This document shows positions 36,419-45,677 of a DNA stretch of 64,000 bases, piece by piece. Below the pieces are notes generated by a model. It ran no database searches. It was not told the DNA's origin and saw nothing but the letters and a program-made list of their open reading frames with translations. The first letter of the stretch is position 1. Every line of letters begins with the position of its first letter. Position numbers and translations under genes: made by a program. Source of the DNA: Planctomycetota bacterium (GTDB lineage Bacteria > Planctomycetota > UBA1135 > UBA2386); NCBI GenBank assembly GCA_016716265.1, contig JADJWQ010000001.1, forward strand, positions 434,001 through 498,000, read 5' to 3'.

Positions 36419-38347
36419 CTAACGGCCGGTCGCGGGCTGCCTCGACCGCGAGTCGATGATTCGCGGTGGCTCACCACGGCGCGAGGTTGCCAGGTCGACG
36501 AACCAGAAGTCGGCGTCGTCGGCGTCGTCGACGTGGCCGCGCAGGGGGTCCTGCGTCGCGCTCCCCGCGAAGCGCGCCTGCAGCGCGGCCTGGATCGCGA
36601 ACGTCGACACCGGCTCGGTCCGTGCGCGGTCCAGCGCGTCGAGGAGCACCTCGCAGTACGGCGAGTGCTCGCCACCGCCGTCCGCCGCGCTCTGCCCGGC
36701 CTCCGACGACGCCATCACGATGTGCGCCGTGTGCTCGAGGTCCTCGCGCATCTCGCGCTCGCCGAAGCTCGGGTCGCCGCCACGCAGGAGCCGCAGACCG
36801 GCGCCGGCGAAGCAGCAGTCGAACACCGCGAGCACGTGCCGGCCCTCGGTGCCGCGGAACAGCTGGCGCAGCACGTCGAACGCGATCCAGCGCTCGCCCT
36901 GCGGCAGCCCCCGCTGGCGACGCGCGGCGTCGAGCGGCAGGATCCAGCCCTCGGTGGTCTTCGGGTCCGGTCCGCGCTGGCCGTGGCCCGCGAAGTAGAG
37001 CAGCGTCTGGCTGCCCGTCGCCTCCCGTGCCCGCGCGACGAGCTGCGCGAAGCCCCGCTCGAGGTCGTCGCGCGTCGTGTGCGGATCGACGAGGAGCTCG
37101 ACGCGGTCGGCAGGCCAACCGAGCGCCAGCAGCCGCTGGTGCACCGCGCGCGCGTCGGCGACCGCGTTGCGCAGCCGTAGGTGATCGGGACTGCCGTCGT
37201 AGCCGATGCCGATCACCAGTGCCTGGGCCGTCGTGTAGCGCTCGAGCTCTCCGGCGGTCCGCGCGCCGGGGCGCGGCACCGCCTCGGGACCGCGCGCGGA
37301 GTCCACGGGTTCGACCCGCCCGCGATCCGCGCGCGCACCGCTGCCGAAGGGACCGAGCAGCAGAGCGGCACCCAGCACGACGAGCGCGCCGGCACCGGCC
37401 AACCACCAGCGGCGCGCCGGCGCGACGACCGGCGCGGCGCCGGGCTCCGCGAGCCGCAGCTCGACCGCCGCCAGCGCGTCGTCGAGCGCCGCCATCGACG
37501 GGAACCGCGCACTCGGCACCCGCCGGAGGCACTGCATGACGAGGTCGTCGAGCACGCGCGGCACTCCGCTCAGGACCTTCCGGCACGGTGCCGGCTCGAC
37601 CTGGTCGAGCGAGCCGGCCTCGAACGCGTCGCGGCCGGTCAGGCAGCGGTAGAGCACGCAGCCGAGTGCGAACACGTCCGAGCGCGGCGTCGCGGCGTGC
37701 CCCGCGACCTGCTCGGGCGCCGGATGGTCGGGGAGCGCCGCCGACAGATCGTCGCCGGACCCACCACCCCGTACGCGGTAGTCGATCGAGCTCTGACCGC
37801 CCTCGGGTTTGGCGAACGCGAAGCCGCCGAGCACCACGCGATCGGGTGCCCCGCCCGCCACGCCTGCGTCGGCGAACAGGCTGGCCGGGTGGACGCGTAC
37901 GTTCGCGACCTGGATCGCTCGGTGGACCATGCCGGCCGCGTGCACGGCCTGCGCGGCCTGCGCCAGCGCGCGCCCGATCCGCACGACCTCCGCCGGCTCG
38001 AGCCGGCCGCGGCGCGCGAGCACCTCGTCGAGCCCCTCGCCGGGCCGGTGTTCGAGCACCAGCAGCGGGCCACCCGGCGCGTCCTCGTCGACCTCGTAGA
38101 GCACCTGCACGCCGGGGTGCCGCACGCCGGCCCGCGCGCGGGCCTCGCGCAGCAGCCGCTCGCGGTCGTGGCGGCTGGTCGCCAGCAGCGCTGCGACACC
38201 GGGGCCCGGCAGCTCGAGCTCGACCTCGCGACCGAAGCGCCGGTCGCGCGCGTGGCACCGGATCCGCTGCGCGCTGCGCTCGAGGACGGCCAGCACCTCG
38301 AAGCGCTCGGGCAGGCTCGGCGCGGGCGGGTCGTTCGCGTCGGTCAT
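36419..38347 (-). CDS. Pseudokinase-TM-caspase fusion protein
   Basis: 642 residues. Residues 15-300 have the kinase fold but have lost catalysis: no glycine-loop motif, the VAIK position reads VELEL with no Lys, the HRD motif is HRAIQVANV, and DFG is replaced by GGF (LGGFAFAK). The C-lobe is well kept (HPAPEQV, RSDVFALGCVLYRCLTG). A membrane helix follows (LAGAGALVVLGAALLLGPFG, about residue 330). The C-terminal domain is a caspase-like peptidase with His in LLYFAGHGQRG and Cys in AVFDCCFAGAG. It is divergent from a second caspase gene. A regulated protease sensed through the pseudokinase is inferred. Confidence 0.88.
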   Translation of the reverse strand: MTDANDPPAPSLPERFEVLAVLERSAQRIRCHARDRRFGREVELELPGPGVAALLATSRHDRERLLREARARAGVRHPGVQVLYEVDEDAPGGPLLVLEHRPGEGLDEVLARRGRLEPAEVVRIGRALAQAAQAVHAAGMVHRAIQVANVRVHPASLFADAGVAGGAPDRVVLGGFAFAKPEGGQSSIDYRVRGGGSGDDLSAALPDHPAPEQVAGHAATPRSDVFALGCVLYRCLTGRDAFEAGSLDQVEPAPCRKVLSGVPRVLDDLVMQCLRRVPSARFPSMAALDDALAAVELRLAEPGAAPVVAPARRWWLAGAGALVVLGAALLLGPFGSGARADRGRVEPVDSARGPEAVPRPGARTAGELERYTTAQALVIGIGYDGSPDHLRLRNAVADARAVHQRLLALGWPADRVELLVDPHTTRDDLERGFAQLVARAREATGSQTLLYFAGHGQRGPDPKTTEGWILPLDAARRQRGLPQGERWIAFDVLRQLFRGTEGRHVLAVFDCCFAGAGLRLLRGGDPSFGEREMREDLEHTAHIVMASSEAGQSAADGGGEHSPYCEVLLDALDRARTEPVSTFAIQAALQARFAGSATQDPLRGHVDDADDADFWFVDLATSRRGEPPRIIDSRSRQPATGR

Positions 38348-38449
38348 CGGGACGGCTCCGGACGGACCGCCATGATCGTGGCTCGCCGGCCGGGCGCCAA
38401 CCCATCCGACCACCCCACCGGGCGCCGCATTGCCTATCATCCGCCACCG
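38348..38449. promoter_or_regulatory. Shared divergent promoter region of two caspase genes
   Basis: 102 bp between the two caspase starts. TATCAT (38435-38440) is a good -10 candidate 9 bp before the rightward ATG, implying a very short leader. No clear -35 was found; the direct repeat CCGGGCGCC occurs twice and may be a regulator site. Confidence 0.45.
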
Positions 38450-40672
38450 ATGCGACCGCTCCGCTCCAAGCTCGCCCGCGCGGCGACGCTCGCCGCGCTC
38501 GTCGCCGGCCTGCCCGGCTGCGGGCCGGAATCGACCGGCGCAGCCCCGGGCGGCCGGGGCGCAGACGGCAACGAGGATACCGCCGCCGACGCGCGCGGCG
38601 GAGGCGCGGACACCCTGCGGCCGGTGGCCGCGCCGGCCGACGGGCGTCACCGCCGCGCCCTGGTGATCGCGATCCAGGACTACCAGCCGCGCGCCGACGG
38701 CCGCTACGGCCCGCTGTCCGGCACGCGCAACGACGCGGAGCTGTTCGCCGCGCTGCTGACCGCGCGCTTCGGCTTCCCCGCCGAGGACGTCCGCACGCTG
38801 TTCGACCGCGACGCGACGCTCGACGGCATCGTCGCCGCGTTCCGCGAGCACCTGCTCGCGCGCGCGCGGCGCGGCGACGAGGTGGTCGTCTACTACGCCG
38901 GTCACGGCTCGCGCGTCCCCGACCGCAGCGGCCTCGAGACCGACGAGCTCGACTCGACCTTCGTCGCGTGGGACAGCCGCCGCGACGGCCGCGACGGCGA
39001 GGCCGACCTGACCGACGACGCCGTGCACACGCTGGTGCGCGACCTGATCGAGCGCACCGGGTGCCAGGTGACGGTCGTCACCGACTCCTGTCACTCGGGA
39101 GGTGCAATGCGCGGGGACGACGACGCGATGACGGCCCGGGTGCGCGCGCTCCCCGACGGCCACGTCGCCGGATCGCCCGCGACGTGCCCGAGCTGGCCCG
39201 CCGACCTCGCGCTGATCGACGACGACGAGCGCGCGCGGCGCGGCGAGTTCGACCGCGCGCACGGCTACGTGCACCTCGCGGCCTGCGGCCCGCGGCAGGA
39301 GGCGCGCGAGACCTCCGTCGACGGCGTCGCGCACGGTCTGTTCACGTGGAGCCTCGTGCGCGCGCTCGAGGAGGCCCACCCGGGCGAGACCTGGCGCACC
39401 GCGCTGGAGCGCACTGCGGCCGTGCTTCGACAGCACCCGGCCGGGCGCGGGCAGATCCCGCACATCGACGGGGAGGCCGACCGGCTCGTGTTCGGCGCCG
39501 GCTTCGGCGAGCCGCTCGCCGGCCACCGCGTCGAGGTCCGCTTCGGCGACCGCGTCGACGTGCGCGCGGGCTCGGCGCAGGGCGTCGTCGAGGGCGTCGT
39601 GCTCGCCGTGCGCACGCTCGACGGCGCGGACGTCGGCCGGGTCGAGATCCTGCGCGCCGGGCTCGGCGAGTCGCTCGGGCGGTGGGTGGAGCGACCCGAG
39701 CGATCGCTCGACGGGCTCGCGCTGCGCGGCCGGATCGTCGACCGTCCGGCAGCCCTGCCGCGGCTCGCGGTGCACGTGCGCGACGCAGCGCTCGCCGCGT
39801 GTCTGCGCGACCACGCGTGGGCGCGCGCCGAGCCGGATCGCGACACGGCCGACTACGAGCTGGTCGCGGTCACCGGCGAGCCGGGCCAGGTCGCGCTCCG
39901 CACGACGCTCGGCATCGAGCTCTGGCGCGGCCCGCGCCCGACCGACCCGGGCGACCGCGCGCACCTGGCGACGCTCGGCGACGCATTGCGCCGCGAGACG
40001 CAATGGCGAGGTCTCTGGGATCTCGCGGAGTCCGGTGCGCGCGGCAAGCTCGGCGACCTGCGCGTGCGCTTCGAGGCACCCGAACCCGCGTTCCTCGCCG
40101 CGCTCGAGCGCGACGCCGACGCGCGCAGCGCGCGCGGTGAGACGGCCCTGCGTTTCGACGGCATCGCACCCGAGCGCGTCGCCGACGCGCCAGGCGGCCG
40201 GCTCTACCAGATCACGGTGCCGACCGCCGCGAAGCAGCGGGAGCGCGGGCGCGGCGTGCTCACCGAGCTGGTCGTCGACAACGAGACGCTCGAGTCGGTG
40301 CACCTGCACGTGATCGCGCTGACCGAGACGCGGGGCATCGTGTTGCTGTGGCCGACCGCCGAGGACGAGCAGGTCGCGGGCGACGGCCGCCAGCCGCTGC
40401 GCGTCGGCGTGCACCTGAGCAGCGACCGCGCAGGCTTCCCTCTCGACCGCCCGATGCGCGAGCGCTACCTCGTGCTGGCGACCGCGAAGCCGATCCCGCT
40501 CGACTTCTTCCACGAGCGTGTCGCCGACGCACGCGGCCCCGACGACGCAATGCCCGGACCGCTCGCCGCCGCGCTCGACCGCTCCCGCGAGCGCCGCACC
40601 GGGACGATCGCCGACGCGCCGGGTGGCTGGGGTCTCGCGTTCGTCGACCTGCTGGTCAGCGAGGCGGACTGA
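38450..40672 (+). CDS. Exported caspase-family peptidase with C-terminal domains
   Basis: 740 residues. N-terminal hydrophobic segment ending in AGLPGC, a poor but possible lipobox. A linker of about 45 residues follows. The caspase domain (residues 65-330) has catalytic His in VVYYAGHGSRVP and Cys in VVTDSCHSGGAM. Residues 345-740 are beta-rich (VEVRFGDRVDVRAGSAQGVVEGVVLAV) and end with a DUF4384-like segment (LHVIALTETRGIVLLWP, LVLATAKPIPLD). Domain layout is that of planctomycetal or cyanobacterial-type orthocaspases. Its 3' end overlaps ispH by 17 bp tail to tail. Confidence 0.9.
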   Translation: MRPLRSKLARAATLAALVAGLPGCGPESTGAAPGGRGADGNEDTAADARGGGADTLRPVAAPADGRHRRALVIAIQDYQPRADGRYGPLSGTRNDAELFAALLTARFGFPAEDVRTLFDRDATLDGIVAAFREHLLARARRGDEVVVYYAGHGSRVPDRSGLETDELDSTFVAWDSRRDGRDGEADLTDDAVHTLVRDLIERTGCQVTVVTDSCHSGGAMRGDDDAMTARVRALPDGHVAGSPATCPSWPADLALIDDDERARRGEFDRAHGYVHLAACGPRQEARETSVDGVAHGLFTWSLVRALEEAHPGETWRTALERTAAVLRQHPAGRGQIPHIDGEADRLVFGAGFGEPLAGHRVEVRFGDRVDVRAGSAQGVVEGVVLAVRTLDGADVGRVEILRAGLGESLGRWVERPERSLDGLALRGRIVDRPAALPRLAVHVRDAALAACLRDHAWARAEPDRDTADYELVAVTGEPGQVALRTTLGIELWRGPRPTDPGDRAHLATLGDALRRETQWRGLWDLAESGARGKLGDLRVRFEAPEPAFLAALERDADARSARGETALRFDGIAPERVADAPGGRLYQITVPTAAKQRERGRGVLTELVVDNETLESVHLHVIALTETRGIVLLWPTAEDEQVAGDGRQPLRVGVHLSSDRAGFPLDRPMRERYLVLATAKPIPLDFFHERVADARGPDDAMPGPLAAALDRSRERRTGTIADAPGGWGLAFVDLLVSEAD

Positions 40673-41582
40673 CCGGCAGGTCGCGCAGGCGCCGCTCGAC
40701 GGCGTCGACCGTGTCCGGCAGCGCGGACGTGCCCGCGGCGAGGCCGACGACCGCGTGTCCCGCGAACCACCCCGGCTCGAGCTCCGCCGCGGTCGCGACG
40801 CGGTGCGCCGCGACCCCGAGCCGCGCGAGCCGCGCGACCAGCTCCCGCGTGTTGTTGGAGCCCGACCCGCCGACGACCACCGCGACGCGCACCTCGCCCG
40901 CCAGCTCGTCGAGCGCGCGCTGGCGATCGCGCGTCGGTGCGCAGATCGTGTCGACGACGCGCAGATCGGCGGTCGGATTGAGCAGCCGGATCTCGTCGAT
41001 CAGCTCGGCGGCGCGGTCGGGCGGCGTCGTCGTCTGCGCGAGCACGCCGAGCCGTGGGTACGGGTAGTGCGCGACCTCGTGCCGCTCCCATACGACATCG
41101 GCGCGCGGCAGGTCGCCGACCAGCCCCTGCACCTCGACGTGACCGCGCTTGCCGAGCACGACGACGTGGCGGCCCTCCGCACTCAGCCGGAGCGCGACGT
41201 CGTGCGCGTGGCGCACCAGGGGACAGGTGGTGTCGATCAGCTCGTGGCCGTGCGCACGCAGCCGGGCACGCTCGCGGTCGCTGACGCCGTGCGCGGTGAT
41301 CAACACGCGCGCCGTGTCCGGGAACGCGATGCGGGACTGCTCGCCGCGCTGGACGAAGCCGCGCTCGCCGAGCTGCGTGATGACCAGTGGATTGTGGACG
41401 AGCTCGCCCCAGACGGTCACCGATCCGGCGTCCCGCAATGCGAGTACGTCGCGCAGCGCGTCGCGGACGCCGAAGCACATGCCGAGCGCGCGTGCACGGA
41501 TCACCCGGAGGGTCGCCTGCGCGCGAGGCGGCGCCATGTCTCTGCGTTGCAGAGTGGAGGGTCGGAACGGAATGGTGCTCAT
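40656..41582 (-). CDS. ispH: 4-hydroxy-3-methylbut-2-enyl diphosphate reductase
   Basis: 308 residues. Catalyses the last step of the MEP isoprenoid pathway, giving IPP and DMAPP. The three 4Fe-4S Cys ligands are present: ARALGMCFGVRDA, IDTTCPLVRHAHD and DTICAPTRDRQRAL. The catalytic Glu region is GKRGHVEVQGLVGD; the GSGSNNTREL segment binds substrate. Start at 41582 (MSTIPFRP) or at the internal ATG 41537 (MAPPRAQ); neither has a strong Shine-Dalgarno. The last 17 bp are shared with the end of the caspase gene on the other strand. Confidence 0.95.
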   Translation of the reverse strand: MSTIPFRPSTLQRRDMAPPRAQATLRVIRARALGMCFGVRDALRDVLALRDAGSVTVWGELVHNPLVITQLGERGFVQRGEQSRIAFPDTARVLITAHGVSDRERARLRAHGHELIDTTCPLVRHAHDVALRLSAEGRHVVVLGKRGHVEVQGLVGDLPRADVVWERHEVAHYPYPRLGVLAQTTTPPDRAAELIDEIRLLNPTADLRVVDTICAPTRDRQRALDELAGEVRVAVVVGGSGSNNTRELVARLARLGVAAHRVATAAELEPGWFAGHAVVGLAAGTSALPDTVDAVERRLRDLPVSPPR

Positions 41583-41629
41583 CGTGGTGGGATCCGGACC
41601 AGGTGACGGGCCGACGCAGCGCTCCCCGC

Positions 41630-42025
41630 TCAGGCCGGGGCGGTGCCGGGCGACGAGCGCTCGTCGCGCGCGGCCTCCGCCGCGCGGTCGCGGGCGTCGC
41701 GGATCACCCGCTCGAGCTCGTCGAGGTAGCGCAGGAAGCTGGTGCGGCCGCGCGCCGTAAGCCGCACCGTCGTGCGGCGGCGGCCGCCGGCGACGTGTTT
41801 GCGGACCGTCACGAGCTGGGCATCGACCAGCACCTTGACGTGGCGGTTCAGGTTGCCGTCGGTCAGATCGCACAGCGCCCGCAGCTCGACGAAGCCGAGG
41901 CCGTCGGGGTGCGCGAGCAGTGCCGTCAGCATGCCGAGGCGCGCCTTCTCGTGCAGCGCGCGGTCGAGGCCCTCGTAGGCGAACGCGCCGTCCTGCAGCT
42001 CGTCGGAGTCGGGGCGCACCTTCAT
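41630..42025 (-). CDS. Winged-helix transcriptional regulator
   Basis: 131 residues. The wHTH is RLGMLTALLAHPDGLGFVELRALCDLTDGNLNRHVKVLVDAQLVTVRKHVAGGRRRTTVRLT, matching the HTH_34-type transcriptional regulators (LTDGNLxxHLxxLExxG). The C-terminus is a helix rich in Arg/Asp. The ATG overlaps the stop of the membrane-protein gene (ATGA). It probably controls this two-gene unit. Confidence 0.88.
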   Translation of the reverse strand: MKVRPDSDELQDGAFAYEGLDRALHEKARLGMLTALLAHPDGLGFVELRALCDLTDGNLNRHVKVLVDAQLVTVRKHVAGGRRRTTVRLTARGRTSFLRYLDELERVIRDARDRAAEAARDERSSPGTAPA

Positions 42026-42627
42026 CGCAGCACCTCCCTGTGGCGCTCGACGCCACGGTGGATCACCGCGGCCAGCAGGGTCTGGCCGATGCCGAACGGC
42101 ACCCCCATCGTCCACGGCGACGGCGATACGCCGCGCGCCGTCGATGCCAGGATCGCGATACCGAAAGCGAGGTAGAACGCGGCGACGATGCCGACCGCGC
42201 GCGGCAGGAACGGTCGCGCCGACAGGATCGACAGGCCGAACAGCAGGATCCAGATCGCCGGGAGCCACACCGCCTCGGGCGTGCCGAGCCAGACCGCGCT
42301 GAGCGCGGCGCCGAGGCCGAGCGCCGGCAGGGTCTGCAGCAGCACCGGCAGCGTGCGCCGGCGCCAGGCGCCGAGGGCCCCCGAGCGCTGTACGCGCCAC
42401 ACGTCGATGCCGCACAGGACGGCACACCCCGCCCCGATCACGAGCCAGCTCCGCGCGAACGCCGACGGCTCCCGCGGCGCGCCGAGGGCGACCTGCAACA
42501 AGGCCGCGAGCGCCGCGATCGCGCCCGTCGCCCACAGCGGCCGGGAGCGGTAGCCGCGGTAGACCTCGCTCTTCAGGACCTGGGCGTGGATCTCCGCGAC
42601 GTGATCGAGGGCGTCGTCGAGGCGCAT
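42022..42627 (-). CDS. Membrane protein paired with winged-helix regulator
   Basis: About 201 residues from the ATG at 42627 (MRLDDALDHVAEIHAQVLKSEVYRGYRS); an upstream TTG would add seven residues. Five or six membrane helices (ATGAIAALAALLQVALG, SWLVIGAGCAVLCGIDVW, LPAIWILLFGLSIL, AVGIVAAFYLAFGIAILA). The pair with an HTH_34-type regulator is a widespread arrangement, but the role of the membrane partner is unknown. First gene of the unit. Confidence 0.8.
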   Translation of the reverse strand: MRLDDALDHVAEIHAQVLKSEVYRGYRSRPLWATGAIAALAALLQVALGAPREPSAFARSWLVIGAGCAVLCGIDVWRVQRSGALGAWRRRTLPVLLQTLPALGLGAALSAVWLGTPEAVWLPAIWILLFGLSILSARPFLPRAVGIVAAFYLAFGIAILASTARGVSPSPWTMGVPFGIGQTLLAAVIHRGVERHREVLR

Positions 42628-42634
42628 GCCATGA

Positions 42635-42662
42635 GCTTTGCTTGGCAAAGCAGACTTGTCAA
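42635..42662 (-). promoter_or_regulatory. TTGACA box and dyad upstream of membrane-regulator unit
   Basis: The dyad GCTTTGC-N3-GCAAAGC (42635-42651) lies 8 bp from the ATG, and a consensus -35 TTGACA (leftward, 42657-42662) precedes it. The -10 would fall within the dyad, so a repressor bound there would block transcription. The wHTH product is the obvious candidate (inferred). Confidence 0.55.
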
Positions 42663-42712
42663 GCCACGATTCCGGCGGCGGTCCCGCGGGGGCGACCGGT
42701 GCGCCACGGCGG

Positions 42713-43705
42713 TCACGCCGAGCACAGGACGACCTTCAGGGGCGGCCGGCCGTCGGGCGACGGAAAGTCCGCGTCAGGCTCGACGATTTCCAGTCGGGCG
42801 ATCGGCCGGCCGGCCTTGTCCGCGCACCGCCACAGCGAGGCGACCCAGACGTCGCGGTCGACCGACGCGACGTTGTTGGTCGCGAGCAGGTGCCCGCCGG
42901 GTGCCGTCGCCAGCCACGCCGGCTTGAACAGCGACTGGTAGTCGCCGACCAGGTCGACGGTCCCGAACGCCGACTTCGCGAGCCGCGGCGGGTCGAGGAC
43001 CACGAGGTCGAAGGTCCGCGGCGCGACGCGCCGGAACGTGCGTCGCTGCGAGCGGCGCGCGACCGGCATGCCGGCGAGCTGGCGCAGCACTGCGAGGCAG
43101 TCCTGGCGGAGGAACCGCACGCGGTCGTCATCCACATCGTTCAGGCGCGCATTGCGGCGGCCGACGTCGAGCCAGCCCTGTGAGAAGTCGACGTTCAGCA
43201 CCTCGCTCGCCCCGCGCTGCGCGGCCGCGATCCCGGCGGTGCAGGTGTAGGCGAACAGGTTGAGCACCGACCGCCCGTTGGCCAGCGTGCGCACCATCCG
43301 GCGCCCGGCGCGCAGATCGAGGAACAACCAAGGGTCCTGGCCCGCGTGCTCGGCGCGCACCAGGCAGCGCATGCCGGCCTCGCTGCACACGAACTCGTTC
43401 CGCTCCGCAGCAGCACTGACCCGCACCGCGCTCGGCCCACCGCGGCGATCGACGACGACGAGCACGTCGCCCGCCGCGGCACGCTCCCGGAGCGCGTCGG
43501 CGAGCGGCTCCTCGACCCCGTCGGGCGCCGCGCGGAACAGCTGCACGAGCACGAGCTCGCCGTAGCGATCGACGGCGACTCCCGGGAGCCCTTCGGTGGC
43601 CCCGTGCAGCAGCCGCCAGCAATCGGTGCCCTCGGCGCGCAGCCGTTCGAGCAATGCACTGCGGCGCGCGCTCGCACGTTCGAGCAGGTCGTCGAGATGG
43701 ACCAC
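42713..43705 (-). CDS. RlmI-like SAM-dependent rRNA methyltransferase
   Basis: About 330 residues from GTG 43705 (VVHLDDLLERASARR). The N-terminal part is a reduced PUA/EEHEE region (TDCWRLLHGATEGLPGVAVDRYGELVLVQLF). The Rossmann domain has motif I VLNLFAYTCTAGIAAAQRGASEV, motif II VDFSQGWLDVGRRNARLN and the catalytic-type motif FDLVVLDPPRLAKS, as in RlmI/RlmK cytosine-C5 or guanine methyltransferases of 23S rRNA. The first ATG is too far upstream to be credible. Specificity is inferred from family only. Confidence 0.87.
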   Translation of the reverse strand: MVHLDDLLERASARRSALLERLRAEGTDCWRLLHGATEGLPGVAVDRYGELVLVQLFRAAPDGVEEPLADALRERAAAGDVLVVVDRRGGPSAVRVSAAAERNEFVCSEAGMRCLVRAEHAGQDPWLFLDLRAGRRMVRTLANGRSVLNLFAYTCTAGIAAAQRGASEVLNVDFSQGWLDVGRRNARLNDVDDDRVRFLRQDCLAVLRQLAGMPVARRSQRRTFRRVAPRTFDLVVLDPPRLAKSAFGTVDLVGDYQSLFKPAWLATAPGGHLLATNNVASVDRDVWVASLWRCADKAGRPIARLEIVEPDADFPSPDGRPPLKVVLCSA

Positions 43706-43974
43706 GCGCGGAGCGTAGCCCGATCGCCGCAGCGCGGAGAGCCACGATCCCCGCCTGCGAACCCGCGCTCCCGGGATTCGAGCCCGGCGAGCGAGCTGGC
43801 GTCGCTCGCACGCGAGGTCCCCGCGCCCATCTCGGGCTTCGCCCGACACCCAACCGGTAGCCCGGTCGACGCACGAACGTGGATGAAGCAGCCGGTCGTC
43901 GTCAGGGGATGAAGACGGCGCCGCTCTCCGCTACGACTCCAGCTTGCAACAAGTAGCCAAGCGGAGGCAGCGCC

Positions 43975-45515
43975 GTGCGTCAGTTTCTATCGCGTTTCGC
44001 CGGTTCGATCATGGCGGTCCTGTCGGGTTTTGACCGGATCGTGTTCAGGGGCTCGCACCGGAGCCTGGCGTTCAACCACGGGATGGAGGCGTTCGTGAAC
44101 AGCATCGGCGTCCTCCGCAAGGACTTCGGTGCCTACGCCCGGCAGACGACCGAGGAGTTGAAGTCGGCGTCGCTGGCCAAGTGCCACGAACTCGAGCGGC
44201 CGTACCGGTACCTGACGTCGAGCCGCGAGCGGAAGGAAACGCTCGTGCAGCGGATCCTCGAGCGATCGCCCGTCGACGAAGGCCTGATCTGCGTTCTGTC
44301 CTGCGTCGAGCCCTGCACGACGTTCAACTTGTTCAGGTCGCGCGAGACGAAGAGGCGCGAGTTCCGCAGACAACCCGGAAAGTGCCAGCACCTCTACCAC
44401 TACTTCCTCCATCCCCGCTTCGGTCTGATGCACGTCCGCCTGCAGACCTGGTTCCCGTTCACGGTTCAGGTCTGCATGAATGGACGCGAGTGGCTGGCTC
44501 GCGAGATGACGAAATCGTGCATCCGCTTCGTCAAGGAGGACAACTGCTTTCCGTACGTCGATGATCCGTTACGGGCCCAGCGTCTTCTCGCGAAGCAGGT
44601 CCACGTCGACTGGCCGCACGTGCTCGACCGCCTCGCACTCGAGGTCAACCCCGCGCTCCCTTCGATTCTCCGGCGAGATGATCCGCACCACTACTGGTGT
44701 GCGCACCAGCTCAGTGGGCAACCGACGTCCTCTTCGTTGATCACCAGTCGCTCGCCGCCGTCTATCAGCCTCTCGTGCAGCACGCGATGACTCAGTTTTC
44801 CTGTGCAGACGTCATGCGGTTCCTCGGCCGCAAGGCGAGCCACGCCTTCCTCGGCGAGGTCACCAGCGACTTCAAGAACCGCGTCGAAGGCATCCGGGTC
44901 ATGCACCGCGCAGGCCGCAACTCGGTCAAGACCTACGACAAGAACGGCAGCATCCTCCGTGTCGAGACGACCATCAACGCGCCGACCGAGCTGCGCGCAC
45001 CCAGGCCGAAGGGCGAGTCCGGCGAGCTCGTCGTCCAGCCGGTCCGGAAGACCGTGGCGGACCTCGAGCGCCTCACGGAGATCGGCCAGCGCGCCAACGA
45101 ACGCTACCTCGACGCACTGGCAGAGATGCACCAGGACGCTTCGTTGCACGAAGTCATCGCCCCGATCTGCAAGCACGCCACCTTCCGCGGGAAGCGCGTG
45201 CGCGCGCTTCGGCCGTGGGATTCCGATGACCTTGCCCTGTTCCAGGCGATCGCGGACGGAGCCTTCGTCCTGCGTGGCTTCACCAACCGCGACCTCGTCA
45301 ACAGGCTCTACCAGAAGCCGGCTGCCGATGACTCCGACCGTCGCCGACGTCGGTCCCGAACCTCGCGCCAGCTCCGCCTGCTCCGCGCACACGGCGTCAT
45401 TCGCAAGCTCCCCAAACAGAACCGCTACCAGCTCACCGGGAAGGGCCGGCGCATCGTCACGGCCATCCTCGCAGCCCGCGATACTCCCGTATCTGCTCTT
45501 CTGCACGCCGCTTGA
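43975..45515 (+). pseudogene. Uncharacterised ~513-aa family protein, one-base frameshift
   Basis: Two frames together give one protein. The first (MRQFLSRFAGSIMAVLSGFDRIVFRG) reaches HHYWCAHQ at 44709, and the second continues QWATDVLFVDHQSLAAVYQPLV to 45515. Exactly one base is missing at 44710-44711. Segments such as VQVCMNGREWLAREM, VMRFLGRKASHAFLGEVTSDFK and ILRVETTINAPTE belong to a family I recall as recurrent uncharacterised proteins in planctomycetal and other genomes. The C-terminus holds an HTH-like segment (TSRQLRLLRAHGVIRKLPK). Multi-copy occurrence and decay suggest a mobile gene, but no terminal repeat could be proven. Confidence 0.8.
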
Positions 45516-45677
45516 GATGTTTGCGCGGCGCGTACATGTTGGGCCTCAGGGACCCAGGGTGCGAAACCGCACCGCGCCCGGGATCGCGGCAGACTCCACC
45601 CGCCCGTCCGGCCTATGCTGCCCGGGGTCCGCGGCAGCGGCTCGGCAGCCGGCTGCCACACCGTCCGAGGAACCACC

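Noticed and set aside
43740..43800. tRNA gene near CCGGGATTCGAGCCCGG
   Set aside because: It resembles a T-arm, but no acceptor, D-arm or anticodon arm can be formed around it on either strand; it is only a palindromic GC stretch.
43915..45530. Terminal inverted repeats of the 44-kb family gene
   Set aside because: Only a 7-bp match (CAAGCGG / CCGCTTG) with a few scattered bases beyond; not enough to define element ends, and no target duplication was found.
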